Below are positions 19,145-27,846 of a DNA stretch of 64,000 bases, in pieces (the stretch's first letter is position 1; every line of letters begins with the position of its first letter). The position numbers and the translations under genes were made by a program. The notes beneath the pieces were generated by a model. That model had not been told where the DNA came from. It ran no database searches and saw only the letters and a program-made list of their open reading frames with translations. Source of the stretch: an uncultured Saprospiraceae bacterium (GTDB taxonomy: Bacteria > Bacteroidota > Bacteroidia > Chitinophagales > Saprospiraceae); contig CALDYJ010000064.1 in assembly GCA_937941095.1 (NCBI GenBank), forward strand, positions 19,294-83,293, in the 5' to 3' direction.

Positions 19145-20194
19145 CTAAATCTTCTTAGTAAATCTTTGAATATTTGTAGAAATGCTTAAGTGATTAGTGC
19201 CACCTGCTAAGTGGTAAGCACCATGTCCATAGGAGATTTGAAACATCTTTAAACGGAAGCCTACGCCAAAAGAAAAGCCAGCAATAGATCTTAAATTTTG
19301 AACTTTAAGTTCTTTCTTCAGAAGGTGGTTGTACCCTATCCTTACATTAAACATTTTTCTCCTTCCAAAAAGGAATTCACCATTTACAATAAAATGTCTA
19401 CCTAGGTTGTCAAAGAAAACCTTGGATGGACTATCTTCTGTTGCTAAGTCGCCTATGATGAGCGAATTTTCTTCATTGTCAGGATCATCGTAAAGAACAT
19501 TCCACCTGTTTAAATTTGTATACACAATAGACCATCTAAAAGGTAAATGTTTTAATTGCTTTGATATACCTAATTGCATTTCAAAAGGAATGTCTTCTTT
19601 AAGGTCATTGTAAGCTGAAAGTTGACCTCCAAAGCTTTTTGCCACTAAGCTTATGTTAAAGTTTGAACTTGTATCATGATACATTAGAGCAGCATCTCCA
19701 ACTATGCCAGCTGAAGTATAGGTTTCCAATTTAGAAGAGATGATTTTCATGTTTATACCTGCGCTTAACTTATCATAAATTCTTTTAGAAGCACCAATGA
19801 TAAAAGCATTGTCGCTTCCAGTGAAAGTTCCGTTAATGTTTCCAAATACATCAGTCGCATCAAAGTCCCCATAAGAGAGAAATTTTGCTGCAGCATGAAA
19901 AGTCATGTCTAACTTATCTAGATGATGTGCATAAGCTGCATAACCTTCGCTAATCCCAGCAAGGTGAAAATTATAATTGAATGAAATCGCTTGATGCATA
20001 TCCTTATTAAGCGCACTAGGATTAGCATAGGCCAAGTTTAAGTCATCATCCAAAACAGCAATCAAATTTCCACCTAAACCTGTTATTCTTGCAGAAGGAG
20101 AAGTATTTAAGAATTCGTACACATTATTACCACCAATTTGGGCTGAAACAGCTGTGCTGAATAATAAAGTAAATAGGGTAAAATATAATTTCAT
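19145..20194 (-). CDS. porQ: Type IX secretion system protein PorQ
   Basis: PorQ is an outer-membrane barrel protein of the type IX secretion system, associated with the PorU/PorV/PorZ cell-surface attachment complex. The 349-residue protein has a signal peptide (residues 1-18, cut after VSAQ) and the PorQ-like opening GNNVYEFLNTSPSARITGLGGN, then beta-rich sequence throughout. Its presence indicates a functional T9SS elsewhere in the genome. Its ATG overlaps the TAA of the upstream MORN-repeat lipoprotein gene (TAATG, one shared base), indicating translational coupling. Confidence 0.9.
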   Translation of the reverse strand: MKLYFTLFTLLFSTAVSAQIGGNNVYEFLNTSPSARITGLGGNLIAVLDDDLNLAYANPSALNKDMHQAISFNYNFHLAGISEGYAAYAHHLDKLDMTFHAAAKFLSYGDFDATDVFGNINGTFTGSDNAFIIGASKRIYDKLSAGINMKIISSKLETYTSAGIVGDAALMYHDTSSNFNISLVAKSFGGQLSAYNDLKEDIPFEMQLGISKQLKHLPFRWSIVYTNLNRWNVLYDDPDNEENSLIIGDLATEDSPSKVFFDNLGRHFIVNGEFLFGRRKMFNVRIGYNHLLKKELKVQNLRSIAGFSFGVGFRLKMFQISYGHGAYHLAGGTNHLSISTNIQRFTKKI

Positions 20195-20823
20195 TATTGG
20201 TTTACATTTGTTGAATCAGCGAGCCAAGTAGTTTTGCAGATCCCGAGATCACAATCCATTTTTTTTATGAGTTTCCCATTTTCATCATATAACTCTAGTA
20301 GACCATGTTCCTTGTTGCCATCTATGTTTTCTTCTGTTGTTTTATAAGTTCCTTTAGCTTTTAAAGCACCGTTTTCGTGGTATTCGACAAAAGGACCGTT
20401 TTCCTCATTGTTTTCAAACAAGACGGTTTCTTTTAGTTGTTTGTTTTTATAATAATAGTTCCATTTACCAGTCATAGCACCATTAGCATAAATACCGGTA
20501 GCTTGTACATTATTGTTCGCTCTAAAGGAAGTGTATTGCCCTTCAAAAACACCATTGTTATAGGTTTCAAGGACAGAAGTATCTCCGTTTTCAAAAAACA
20601 TAATGCGTTTTCCGTCCAATTTATCATTTTTGTAATTAGCTAATTCTTCAAGCGCACCTTTAGCATAGAATTTTTTGTATTCACCTTGTTTGCTTTGATC
20701 GGTCTTATTTCGCTTATATTTTTCCACTAGATTACCAGCTTCGTCTTTTTTCTCAATCATTTCGAGATCATTATTACAGGCAAAAAAGAGCCCGAGCAAT
20801 AAAAGAAGCGTCAATTTATTCAT
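20194..20823 (-). CDS. MORN-repeat (YwqK-like) lipoprotein
   Basis: This 209-residue protein has a lipoprotein signal peptide with lipobox FFAC (Cys16). The rest is a run of YwqK/MORN-type repeats of about 22 residues: GEYKKFYAKGALEELANY, DGKRIMFFENGDTSVLETY, GPFVEYHENGALKAKGTY. The repeat sheet is probably a protein-interaction surface in the envelope. Although databases often label such proteins as antitoxins, nothing here supports that. It is the first gene of a two-gene unit with porQ, so a role near the T9SS is possible but unproven. Confidence 0.8.
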   Translation of the reverse strand: MNKLTLLLLLGLFFACNNDLEMIEKKDEAGNLVEKYKRNKTDQSKQGEYKKFYAKGALEELANYKNDKLDGKRIMFFENGDTSVLETYNNGVFEGQYTSFRANNNVQATGIYANGAMTGKWNYYYKNKQLKETVLFENNEENGPFVEYHENGALKAKGTYKTTEENIDGNKEHGLLELYDENGKLIKKMDCDLGICKTTWLADSTNVNQ

Positions 20824-20905
20824 ATACTTAGCTTAACGATTAAAGTTAGATTAGATTATACCTTTAGCATAGATATAAACCATTTGTAAGCTTGAAGATA
20901 AACAG

Positions 20906-20940
20906 AAAAGGCCCATCTTAAAATAAGATGGACCTTTTTT
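20906..20940 (-). terminator. Terminator after ugd
   Basis: Bases 20906-20920 and 20924-20938 form a 15-bp stem with one mismatch and a three-base loop. Read on the minus strand it follows the ugd stop codon by about 30 bases and ends in a short T-run. It also has a T-run on the + strand but no + strand gene to serve. Confidence 0.75.
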
Positions 20941-20967
20941 ATTCAGTGTGTGGTTTAGCCTAAGAGG

Positions 20968-22299
20968 CTATGCTGAATATTCTTTCATAAGAATTGGGTT
21001 TCTCCCAATGCTCTCATAATGAATGTCTATGCTATTCATCTTGTGTAAGTCATAAAGGTTTCTACCGTCAAATATGGCTTTTCTTTTAAGTGCTGCAGCA
21101 ACTCTAGCAAAATCTGGAGTTCTAAATACACTCCATTCAGTGATGATTGCTAAAACATCTGCACCTTCGATGGCGTCGTATTGATCTTTAGCAAGCTCAA
21201 TTTTATCACCAAATATTTCCTTCACGTTTTCCATTGCTTCAGGATCGAAAGCTTTTATCTTGGCTCCTGCATCAAGCAATTCTTGCATAATGTATAATGC
21301 CGGTGCTTCTCTTATGTCATCAGTATTTGGTTTGAATGCGATACCCCATATCCCTATGGTCTTACCATTTACATCTCCACCAAAGTAGTTGATTATTTTT
21401 TTAGAAAGTATTGTTTTTTGAATCATGTTAACATTCATTACAGACTTCAAAATCTTAAAGTCGTAATCAAACTGACCTGCTGTTTTAGCAAGTGCTTGAA
21501 CATCTTTTGGAAAACATGAACCTCCATATCCTACACCAGGGAATAAAAATCTTTTTCCGATTCGAGAATCACTTCCCATACCCATTCTAACCATGTCTAC
21601 ATTAGCTCCTACCTTTTCACATAAGTTAGCGATTTCATTCATAAATGAAATTCTAGTTGCTAAGTAAGAATTAGCAGCATATTTAGTCATTTCTGCAGAT
21701 CTTTCATCCATAAAAATGATTGGATTTCCTTGTCTTACAAATGGCTCATAAAGTTGTTGCATCAACTCTTTAGCTTTATTTGAAGAAGTCCCAATGACCA
21801 CTCTGTCTGGCTTCAAGAAATCATCTACAGCTACACCTTCTCTTAGGAATTCAGGATTAGAGACTACATCAAAAAGGTCTTCATTTAAATTTTGGACGAT
21901 TATGTCATGCACTTTTTCAGCAGTTCCTACAGGAACAGTACTTTTGTCTACAATAACCTTATAGTCTTTGATGATTAAAGAAAGTTGTTTTGCTACGCCT
22001 AGTACGTAAGACAAATCAGCAGAACCATCCTCACCAGGTGGAGTTGGAAGTGCTAAGAAGATAATCTGAGCATCTTCAATGGCTGATCCCAAATCAGTAG
22101 TAAAGTGTAATCTACCTTGTTTTGTGTTTCTTTCGAAAAGTAATTCTAGACCAGGTTCAAAAATGGGCACAACGCCATTTTTCATTTTCTCTACCTTTTC
22201 TTTATCAATGTCGACACAAACGACATCATTTCCTGTTTCTGCGAAACAAGTTCCAGTCACTAAGCCAACATAGCCAGTACCAACGACAGCAATCTTCAT
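20968..22299 (-). CDS. ugd: UDP-glucose 6-dehydrogenase
   Basis: This enzyme oxidises UDP-glucose to UDP-glucuronate with NAD+, a precursor of capsule, exopolysaccharide and lipopolysaccharide sugars. The 443-residue protein shows the NAD-binding motif GTGYVGL at 7-13, the middle-domain block SNPEFLREGVAVDDF near 148-161, and the catalytic GYGGSCFPKD with Cys262, then the C-terminal UDP-binding domain with WGIAFKPNTDDIREAP. Sister enzymes acting on UDP-GlcNAc or GDP-mannose share the fold, but the middle-domain sequence fits the UDP-glucose type. It is a single gene with its own terminator. Confidence 0.93.
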   Translation of the reverse strand: MKIAVVGTGYVGLVTGTCFAETGNDVVCVDIDKEKVEKMKNGVVPIFEPGLELLFERNTKQGRLHFTTDLGSAIEDAQIIFLALPTPPGEDGSADLSYVLGVAKQLSLIIKDYKVIVDKSTVPVGTAEKVHDIIVQNLNEDLFDVVSNPEFLREGVAVDDFLKPDRVVIGTSSNKAKELMQQLYEPFVRQGNPIIFMDERSAEMTKYAANSYLATRISFMNEIANLCEKVGANVDMVRMGMGSDSRIGKRFLFPGVGYGGSCFPKDVQALAKTAGQFDYDFKILKSVMNVNMIQKTILSKKIINYFGGDVNGKTIGIWGIAFKPNTDDIREAPALYIMQELLDAGAKIKAFDPEAMENVKEIFGDKIELAKDQYDAIEGADVLAIITEWSVFRTPDFARVAAALKRKAIFDGRNLYDLHKMNSIDIHYESIGRNPILMKEYSA

Positions 22300-22490
22300 T
22301 AAACGTTAAGTTTTAATAGTTATACAAATATTAAACCGGTAGGGGAACTCTCATTTGGATGGATAACAAAAATAACAATCAATTCCTAAAAACAATAGGA
22401 ATTTGCCAACCATTATGAGTATTACCTATACACATATTAGAACTAAATACTATGCCAAATGGCTAGGCTGTTTATTGTTATGATTTATTA

Positions 22491-24626
22491 TTAATAAAAA
22501 ACATGTCTATTGTCTTCAACTTCAGCATTTTTTCTCATTGCTGCCATCAAATTCTGTCTTGTCATGGTTTTTAACCTTGATGATTCTTCCTTTCTCAATG
22601 CTGCAACATTTGGGCTATTTCCAGTATCAGTTTTATTGATAAGTTCCAAAATAAAGACTCCGTTTTCCCCAAGAATAGGATTTGAGACTGAACTTTGACT
22701 TAAATTTGCAGCTGCAGCGATTACTTTAGGTTCGTTTCCAAGCCCAGGTATAAAAGAAGAAGACAAACTAACAGAAGTAAGGCTGTCTACCTTCGTGCCA
22801 TATTCTGCAGCGATCGAAGACATTCCTTTGCCAGCAATTTTTGATTTAATGATGCTAGCTTTCTTTTCATTCATCACCTTTAGCATAATTTCATCCCTTA
22901 CATCAGCTAAATTAGGCATACCCGCACCTTGAATGCTTTTTAGACCTGCTACAACATATCTTGTATTATAAGTCTCAAAAGTTTTTGGATCACTAAAAGA
23001 GTAAGTGTAAAAATTAGGAGATAACTGTCCAACATCTGGATCGTCATTGAAGGCCCATCTTACAAGGTCTCTTGATGCATTATCTTGACCTAAATTACCT
23101 ACTATGTAATCGTTAGCTTTTAGGCCTGGAGTTGTTTCAATGCTTAGGTTCGGATTTTGTTCAATTAATTTTGGTAGGTCAGCAATGTTTTCATGCTCGT
23201 TGACAAAATTTTGAACAGTTTCTTCAATCGCCTCTTGAGTAGCTAAACTAGGTACAATAGATTTTGTAATGTAAGCTATTTTCACACTTGGGTCTTGGCT
23301 TAAATATTTTCTATCATTTACTTTTAATAAGTGCACTCCAAATTGGGTAATTACTTGTCTTACTTCACTACCCTTAGATGTGAAGAATGCTACATCATTA
23401 AACTGCTGAACCATTGCTCCTTGAGCGAAGTATCCTAAGTCACCGCCCTTAGCTTTATTACTTACATCATCACTAAGCTCTTTTGCTAATTCAGAAAAAG
23501 ATTGGCCGCCGTTGATCAAGTTCAAAACGCTATCAGCCTTTGCTAAAGCTGGTCCGTAAGAATTGGGATCTGCTTGCTCTGCTCTAAACAAAATATGTTG
23601 AGCTTTTACAGAGTCCGGAATCACTTTCTTGTCCACAACTTTTGCTAGTTTATAGTAACCTGCATCAACATAAGGTCCAATTACATTTCCAATACCTCCT
23701 GCAAAAACATCATTTGCTATGGCTCCTAAAGCAGCTTTTTTGGCATAGCCGGGAATGATCTCTCCACCATTGATGCTGACAAAGGTAGAATCATTATCAG
23801 TTGATCTAAAGTCATTTATTAAAGCTGATAAAGCATTCTTTATAGCTGCAGAATCTGCATTGGTTGGAGCAACATTAAAAGTTACGTATTCCAATCTTCG
23901 CTGTTCTTCATCACTTTTAAAAAGAGAAGAATTACTATTCAAGTAAGTATTTAATTCTTGGTCAGATACATTAGCACTTGAATCATCTATATCACTAAAT
24001 GGAATTCTCACGTAATTGAAGTCAAGTTTTTGATTTCGCTCAGATCCCATTGATTCGACCATCCAACTAGGCGTATACATTCCTTGTGAGACTAAACTTG
24101 AAAGTTTAGTTTGGAGCCGATCTTTTATGATTTGATTTTCTTGTTCAATCCAATAGTAATATGCATTAGGATTGGTTTCTTTTAATTGTTTAGTTTCAAT
24201 TAGATTTTTGAACTCATTGAGTCTGTTTCTATCGACTTGGCCATTTTGGCCTCTAAAAGTACTCTGAATGATAGGACTTAAATTTGTACCAAATTGAAGG
24301 TCCATTAATTCTTCATTACTAACGGTCAATCCAAGTTTCTCTCCTTCTTCTTTCAATATAGATTCTTCTACAAAGAAATTCCAGAGGCTTTCTTTTTGGC
24401 CATAGGTATTTCCTTTACTTCCTTGGTATAAGATTCTTTCAGCTTGGTTGAAACGATCGTAGCTAATGGACTTGCCATTTATTTCGCCTAAAGAAGTTCT
24501 ACCACTTTGGCCAAAGGCTCCGGTGCTACTATTGAACATATCCATCATGATGAAGGCTGCCAATCCGAGACCGATTAAAAGGATCAATACCCAACTGTGC
24601 TTTCTAATTGTGCTAATTCGTACCAT
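22491..24626 (-). CDS. PpiD-like membrane-anchored peptidylprolyl isomerase
   Basis: This 711-residue protein has a cytoplasmic start rich in basic residues, one membrane segment (about 12-30) and a long periplasmic part. Residues about 45-230 resemble the SurA N-terminal chaperone region. A parvulin-type rotamase domain lies near 340-445, with QHILFRAEQ, then FSELAKELSDDVSNKAKGGDLGYF and QFGVHLLKV. A second, degenerate half follows to the C-terminus. This is the PpiD/SurA_N_3 arrangement: a chaperone for newly exported proteins tethered to the inner membrane. The ATG at 24626 directly precedes the membrane anchor and a matching promoter lies about 45 bases upstream. Confidence 0.9.
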   Translation of the reverse strand: MVRISTIRKHSWVLILLIGLGLAAFIMMDMFNSSTGAFGQSGRTSLGEINGKSISYDRFNQAERILYQGSKGNTYGQKESLWNFFVEESILKEEGEKLGLTVSNEELMDLQFGTNLSPIIQSTFRGQNGQVDRNRLNEFKNLIETKQLKETNPNAYYYWIEQENQIIKDRLQTKLSSLVSQGMYTPSWMVESMGSERNQKLDFNYVRIPFSDIDDSSANVSDQELNTYLNSNSSLFKSDEEQRRLEYVTFNVAPTNADSAAIKNALSALINDFRSTDNDSTFVSINGGEIIPGYAKKAALGAIANDVFAGGIGNVIGPYVDAGYYKLAKVVDKKVIPDSVKAQHILFRAEQADPNSYGPALAKADSVLNLINGGQSFSELAKELSDDVSNKAKGGDLGYFAQGAMVQQFNDVAFFTSKGSEVRQVITQFGVHLLKVNDRKYLSQDPSVKIAYITKSIVPSLATQEAIEETVQNFVNEHENIADLPKLIEQNPNLSIETTPGLKANDYIVGNLGQDNASRDLVRWAFNDDPDVGQLSPNFYTYSFSDPKTFETYNTRYVVAGLKSIQGAGMPNLADVRDEIMLKVMNEKKASIIKSKIAGKGMSSIAAEYGTKVDSLTSVSLSSSFIPGLGNEPKVIAAAANLSQSSVSNPILGENGVFILELINKTDTGNSPNVAALRKEESSRLKTMTRQNLMAAMRKNAEVEDNRHVFY

Positions 24627-24670
24627 TCTACTTGTATTTTAATACAATTTTTTATGTTTAAAAAGGAATG

Positions 24671-24702
24671 CAAAGGTACTACCTTTGTTCCTCATTTTCA
24701 AA
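24671..24702 (-). promoter_or_regulatory. Promoter candidate for the ppiD-like gene
   Basis: On the minus strand TTTG (24702-24699) and TACCTTTG (24678-24671) are separated by 20 bases, an excellent match to the Bacteroidota consensus. The -7 box is half of a 17-base palindrome (24671-24687), CAAAGGTA-C-TACCTTTG. Confidence 0.6.
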
Positions 24703-24723
24703 ATTTTATGAGCTTCGAAGGCC

Positions 24724-25302
24724 TTATTTTTTAAGATATTCTGCCGCATTTTCTAAGTCGGCGTAAAATTCAGGTCCATATCTTCTCTCGATAGCATCTT
24801 GTACGAATTTATACAAGGGTAGTTGCTCTTTTTCACCTTTATCGCAAGCGGCGCTACAAATGTCCCATTCTTCATAATTTAGCGCTTCGAATCCAGTCTG
24901 TTTATTTTGTGTTACTCTAATAGGATATAAGTGACAAGAAATTGGTTTTTTAAAATCGATCAAGCCTTCTGTCCAAGCTTTTTCTATGCCACATTTAGCG
25001 ATGAAATTCTCGTCATAGGTCATAAAAGCACAAGCATTGCTTTCGATTAAGGTTGTTCCATTTTCTTTTGGTTCATCATAATAAACAGAAGTTCCTTTCT
25101 TTTCAATGGCTTCGATGCCCTCTTTTGTTAAGAAAGGTTTTACGATAGGATATATTTTATCTAATGTTTCTAGCTCTTGTTTTTCTAAGGGAGCTCCCCA
25201 ATCTCCTTCCCAACAACATGCCCCCTTGCATGCATTCAAGTTGCAAAGAAATTTCTTCTCAAAGATTTCACTGCTTACTAATATATCTTGAATAACAACC
25301 AT
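24724..25302 (-). CDS. DUF3109 family protein
   Basis: This 192-residue cytoplasmic protein matches DUF3109, a conserved Bacteroidota family of unknown function. The N-terminal LCNLNACKGACCWEGDWGAPL carries a cysteine cluster, and further cysteines appear in ESNACAFMTY, AKCGIEKAW, ISCHLYPIRV and WDICSAACDKGE. This spacing resembles that of metal-cluster-binding YkgJ-type proteins, so binding of zinc or an iron-sulphur cluster is plausible. It is on the same strand as the ppiD-like gene, but that gene has its own promoter between them, so the two are probably independent. Confidence 0.9.
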   Translation of the reverse strand: MVVIQDILVSSEIFEKKFLCNLNACKGACCWEGDWGAPLEKQELETLDKIYPIVKPFLTKEGIEAIEKKGTSVYYDEPKENGTTLIESNACAFMTYDENFIAKCGIEKAWTEGLIDFKKPISCHLYPIRVTQNKQTGFEALNYEEWDICSAACDKGEKEQLPLYKFVQDAIERRYGPEFYADLENAAEYLKK

Positions 25303-25564
25303 AAGATTTAATTTGATCTTGATCTCAATTTTGCCTCTTGAAAGAGCAAGTTTAGCATTTTTCTAAAAAACAAGATACCTATTTCGAACACTTGGTAATG
25401 ACGGATAAAATGAAAAAAACGCAAATCAAGGGAAAATGTGAGAACAATTCTGCAATATGGCAGTTAAACAAAGAAAAAAGACTGAAGAAGGAGTGATTAA
25501 AAGTGACTTAATTCTCATTGAAAATGTCTAATTTTAAAGCTTACAAAAATATCTAAATAATACA
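25303..25564. other. Gap upstream of citrate synthase
   Basis: No supported gene is present. A 24-codon frame (25457-25531) lies upstream of the citrate synthase gene but has no family match or ribosome-binding evidence. No clear TAnnTTTG promoter was found. Confidence 0.4.
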
Positions 25565-26920
25565 ATGGATTTAAACGAGCACGTGCATTCTGAATATAGT
25601 GATCCTTTAAAGCAGAAATTTGAATCTCAAGCTAAAGAAGTGGCTAAGACTCTCAAAGCTGTGCTTAAAGAAAATGCTTCCATGAAAATGGATGAAGTAA
25701 CTTTAAAGCAGGTTTTTGGAGGTATGAGAGGAGTAAAAAGTATGGTTTGGGAGACTTCACAATTAGACCCAGTTGACGGCATAAGATTTAGAGGTTATTC
25801 AATCCCTGAATTAAAAGAAAAACTTCCTAAAGCAGAAGGAGATAAGGAACCTTTACCAGAAGGTTTATTTTGGTTAATGTTAGTTGGAGAAATTCCAACT
25901 GAAGAACAGGTTTCTTGGTTAAGTAAGCAATGGAAGCATAGAAGTAATGTTCCTGAACATACATTTAAGGTTTTGGATAGCTTTCCAGCTGAAACACATC
26001 CCATGACTCAATTGAGTGCTGCAATCATTTCCATGCAGACTGGTTCTCAATTTTCTAGAAGATATGCCGAAGGCATGAATAAATCTGAATATTGGGACCC
26101 TACATATGAGGATGCTATGAATTTAATAGCAAGATTACCTCGAGTAGCAGCTTATATATACAGAAGGACTTATCATAATGGCGATCATATTGCTCCAGAT
26201 CTTTCTTTAGACTGGGCGGCTAATTTTGCGCATATGTTAGGTGTTAGTGATAAACCTGATTTTAAAAGTTTAATGAGGTTATACCTTACCATTCATGCAG
26301 ATCATGAAGGGGGGAATGCCTCAGCGCATGCAACACACCTCGTTGGTTCTACATTGAGTGATGCCTATTTTGCCTTAGCTGGAGGAATGAGCGCACTAGC
26401 GGGACCTTTACACGGCTTGGCAAATCAAGAAGTGATAAAGTGGATCTTTAAGATGGTTGATGCCTTAGGAACTACTAATCCTACTAAAGAACAGATCGCA
26501 GACTATGTCAATAGCACTTTAGCTTCAGGGCAAGTAATTCCTGGATATGGACATGCTGTACTTAGAAGACCTGATCCAAGGTTTGTTGCACAAAAAGCTT
26601 TTGCAGAAGAATACATAAAAGATGACGACATCGTAAACATCGTCTGGAAAATATTTGAAGTCGTACCACCAATTTTAGACAGTTTAGGAAAAGTAAAAAA
26701 TCCTTGGCCAAATGTCGATGCCCATTCAGGTGCACTATTGGTCCATTTTGGAATGAAAGAATATAGTTTTTATACAGTATTGTTCGGTGTATCTAGAGCC
26801 ATGGGTGTTTTAGCCTCTTTGGTTTGGTCTAGAGCATTAGGCATGCCATTAGAAAGACCTAAGTCTGTTACATCAGCTTGGGTATTAGAGCACATATCTT
26901 CTCAGAAAGCAACGGTTTAG
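25565..26920 (+). CDS. gltA: Citrate synthase, mitochondrial (eukaryotic) type
   Basis: The enzyme condenses oxaloacetate and acetyl-CoA to citrate at the entry of the TCA cycle. The 451-residue protein shows the catalytic His247 in HADHEGGNASAHATHLVG, His330 in GQVIPGYGHAVLRRPDPRF and Asp385 in NPWPNVDAHSGALLVHFG. The block EPLPEGLFWLMLVGEIPTEE and the end FGVSRAMGVLASLVWSRALG are nearly those of animal mitochondrial citrate synthase, not the shorter NADH-inhibited bacterial form. Such enzymes are also found in some bacteria. A strong terminator follows the gene, which appears to be transcribed alone. Confidence 0.95.
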   Translation: MDLNEHVHSEYSDPLKQKFESQAKEVAKTLKAVLKENASMKMDEVTLKQVFGGMRGVKSMVWETSQLDPVDGIRFRGYSIPELKEKLPKAEGDKEPLPEGLFWLMLVGEIPTEEQVSWLSKQWKHRSNVPEHTFKVLDSFPAETHPMTQLSAAIISMQTGSQFSRRYAEGMNKSEYWDPTYEDAMNLIARLPRVAAYIYRRTYHNGDHIAPDLSLDWAANFAHMLGVSDKPDFKSLMRLYLTIHADHEGGNASAHATHLVGSTLSDAYFALAGGMSALAGPLHGLANQEVIKWIFKMVDALGTTNPTKEQIADYVNSTLASGQVIPGYGHAVLRRPDPRFVAQKAFAEEYIKDDDIVNIVWKIFEVVPPILDSLGKVKNPWPNVDAHSGALLVHFGMKEYSFYTVLFGVSRAMGVLASLVWSRALGMPLERPKSVTSAWVLEHISSQKATV

Positions 26921-26944
26921 CAAAAGCTTTTCAGATAAGGTAAT

Positions 26945-26979
26945 AAAAGAGCATAAGTCAATGGATTTATGCTCTTTTT
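26945..26979 (+). terminator. Terminator after citrate synthase
   Basis: A perfect 12-bp stem (26945-26956 with 26967-26978) and a ten-base loop end in a T-run, 25 bases after the stop codon. Confidence 0.85.
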
Positions 26980-27037
26980 ATTTTTGATTTTATCATACCT
27001 TTTCCTTTATTTGATTTTCTTTATATAAAATACAATT

Positions 27038-27430
27038 ATGAGCGTTCCTGCAGAACTTAAATATTCAAAAGAACACGAGTGGGTCAAGGTTGGTGATGAT
27101 AATGTCATTCATGTTGGCATTACAGATTTTGCTCAAGGTGAATTAGGAGAACTAGTTTATGTCGAAGTGGAATCCGTAGGAGAAACTTTATCAAAAGATG
27201 AAGTTTTTGGTACTGTAGAAGCAGTAAAGACTACTTCAGATCTATTTATGCCAGTAAGTGGTAAAATACTTGCCTTTAATCCTAAATTGGATGAATCAGA
27301 AGGAGATGAGCCAACGTTAATTAATTCAGATCCATATGGAGACGGCTGGGTAGTAAAAATCGAGCTCACTGACCCAAGTGAATTGGAAGAGTTATTAAGC
27401 GCTGAAGCTTATAGAGAATTAATTGGATAA
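27038..27430 (+). CDS. gcvH: Glycine cleavage system H protein
   Basis: GcvH carries the lipoyl arm that shuttles the aminomethyl group between the P, T and L proteins during glycine breakdown. The 130-residue length is typical. The N-terminal KEHEWVKV and the lipoylation motif [18 protein letters not shown], with the lysine near residue 68, are both present, followed by the usual [12 protein letters not shown]. No gcvT or gcvP lies nearby, which is common in Bacteroidota. Its last codons overlap the start of the VanZ-like gene, so the two are co-transcribed. Confidence 0.97.
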   Translation: MSVPAELKYSKEHEWVKVGDDNVIHVGITDFAQGELGELVYVEVESVGETLSKDEVFGTVEAVKTTSDLFMPVSGKILAFNPKLDESEGDEPTLINSDPYGDGWVVKIELTDPSELEELLSAEAYRELIG

Positions 27431-27845
27431 ATTTTTGGCTACACACACACCAAAAATTAAACTTTTCACATCTGATACATTGAGAAACTATTTACCAGCA
27501 ATTATTTGGGCTTTGGTGATTGCTTACCTTTCTACAATGGGAGGTATAAATTTGCCTCAGTCACTTTGGGAAATTGTAGCAGTTGATAAAATTGGACATT
27601 TCTTAGTTTACGCTATTTTGGTCATTTTGCTTTTAATCGGACTAAAGAAGAGTAAGCTGGATTTATCTACAAAGAGAGTCACTTGGGTTCTTTTATCGTG
27701 TATTGGGTATAGTATTATGCTTGAATTCGTTCAGTTATACTTTTTCCCGCATAGATATTTTGAATACTTGGATATTCTTGCTAATATTATCGGCTGTACG
27801 CTGGGTTATTTAGTGTATAAATTTTTAATTAATAAATTCTTGTAG
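27423..27845 (+). CDS. VanZ-like small membrane protein
   Basis: This 140-residue protein has four predicted membrane segments (about 20-38, 58-75, 88-105, 115-133) and the VanZ-family pattern [21 protein letters not shown] and [12 protein letters not shown], with [11 protein letters not shown] near the end. The founding VanZ affects teicoplanin resistance, but most members are uncharacterised. No ATG is available before the first membrane segment. TTG at 27423 (overlapping gcvH by eight bases) or TTG at 27435 must serve, so the start is uncertain. Its stop is one base before the tonB ATG, making gcvH-vanZ-tonB one operon. Confidence 0.8.
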   Translation: MDKFLATHTPKIKLFTSDTLRNYLPAIIWALVIAYLSTMGGINLPQSLWEIVAVDKIGHFLVYAILVILLLIGLKKSKLDLSTKRVTWVLLSCIGYSIMLEFVQLYFFPHRYFEYLDILANIIGCTLGYLVYKFLINKFL

Positions 27846-27846
27846 C

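Noticed and set aside
20194..20823. Reading the MORN-repeat lipoprotein as an antitoxin, a common database label.
   Set aside because: There is no toxin gene beside it, and the protein carries a lipoprotein signal.
22381..22403. Inverted repeat AATTCCTA / TAGGAATT upstream of ugd.
   Set aside because: It has an eight-base stem in AT-rich sequence with no T-run; it could be an operator but chance is as likely.
25457..25531. 24-codon frame upstream of citrate synthase.
   Set aside because: It has no recognisable domain, no promoter box and no ribosome-binding evidence; frames of this size are expected by chance.
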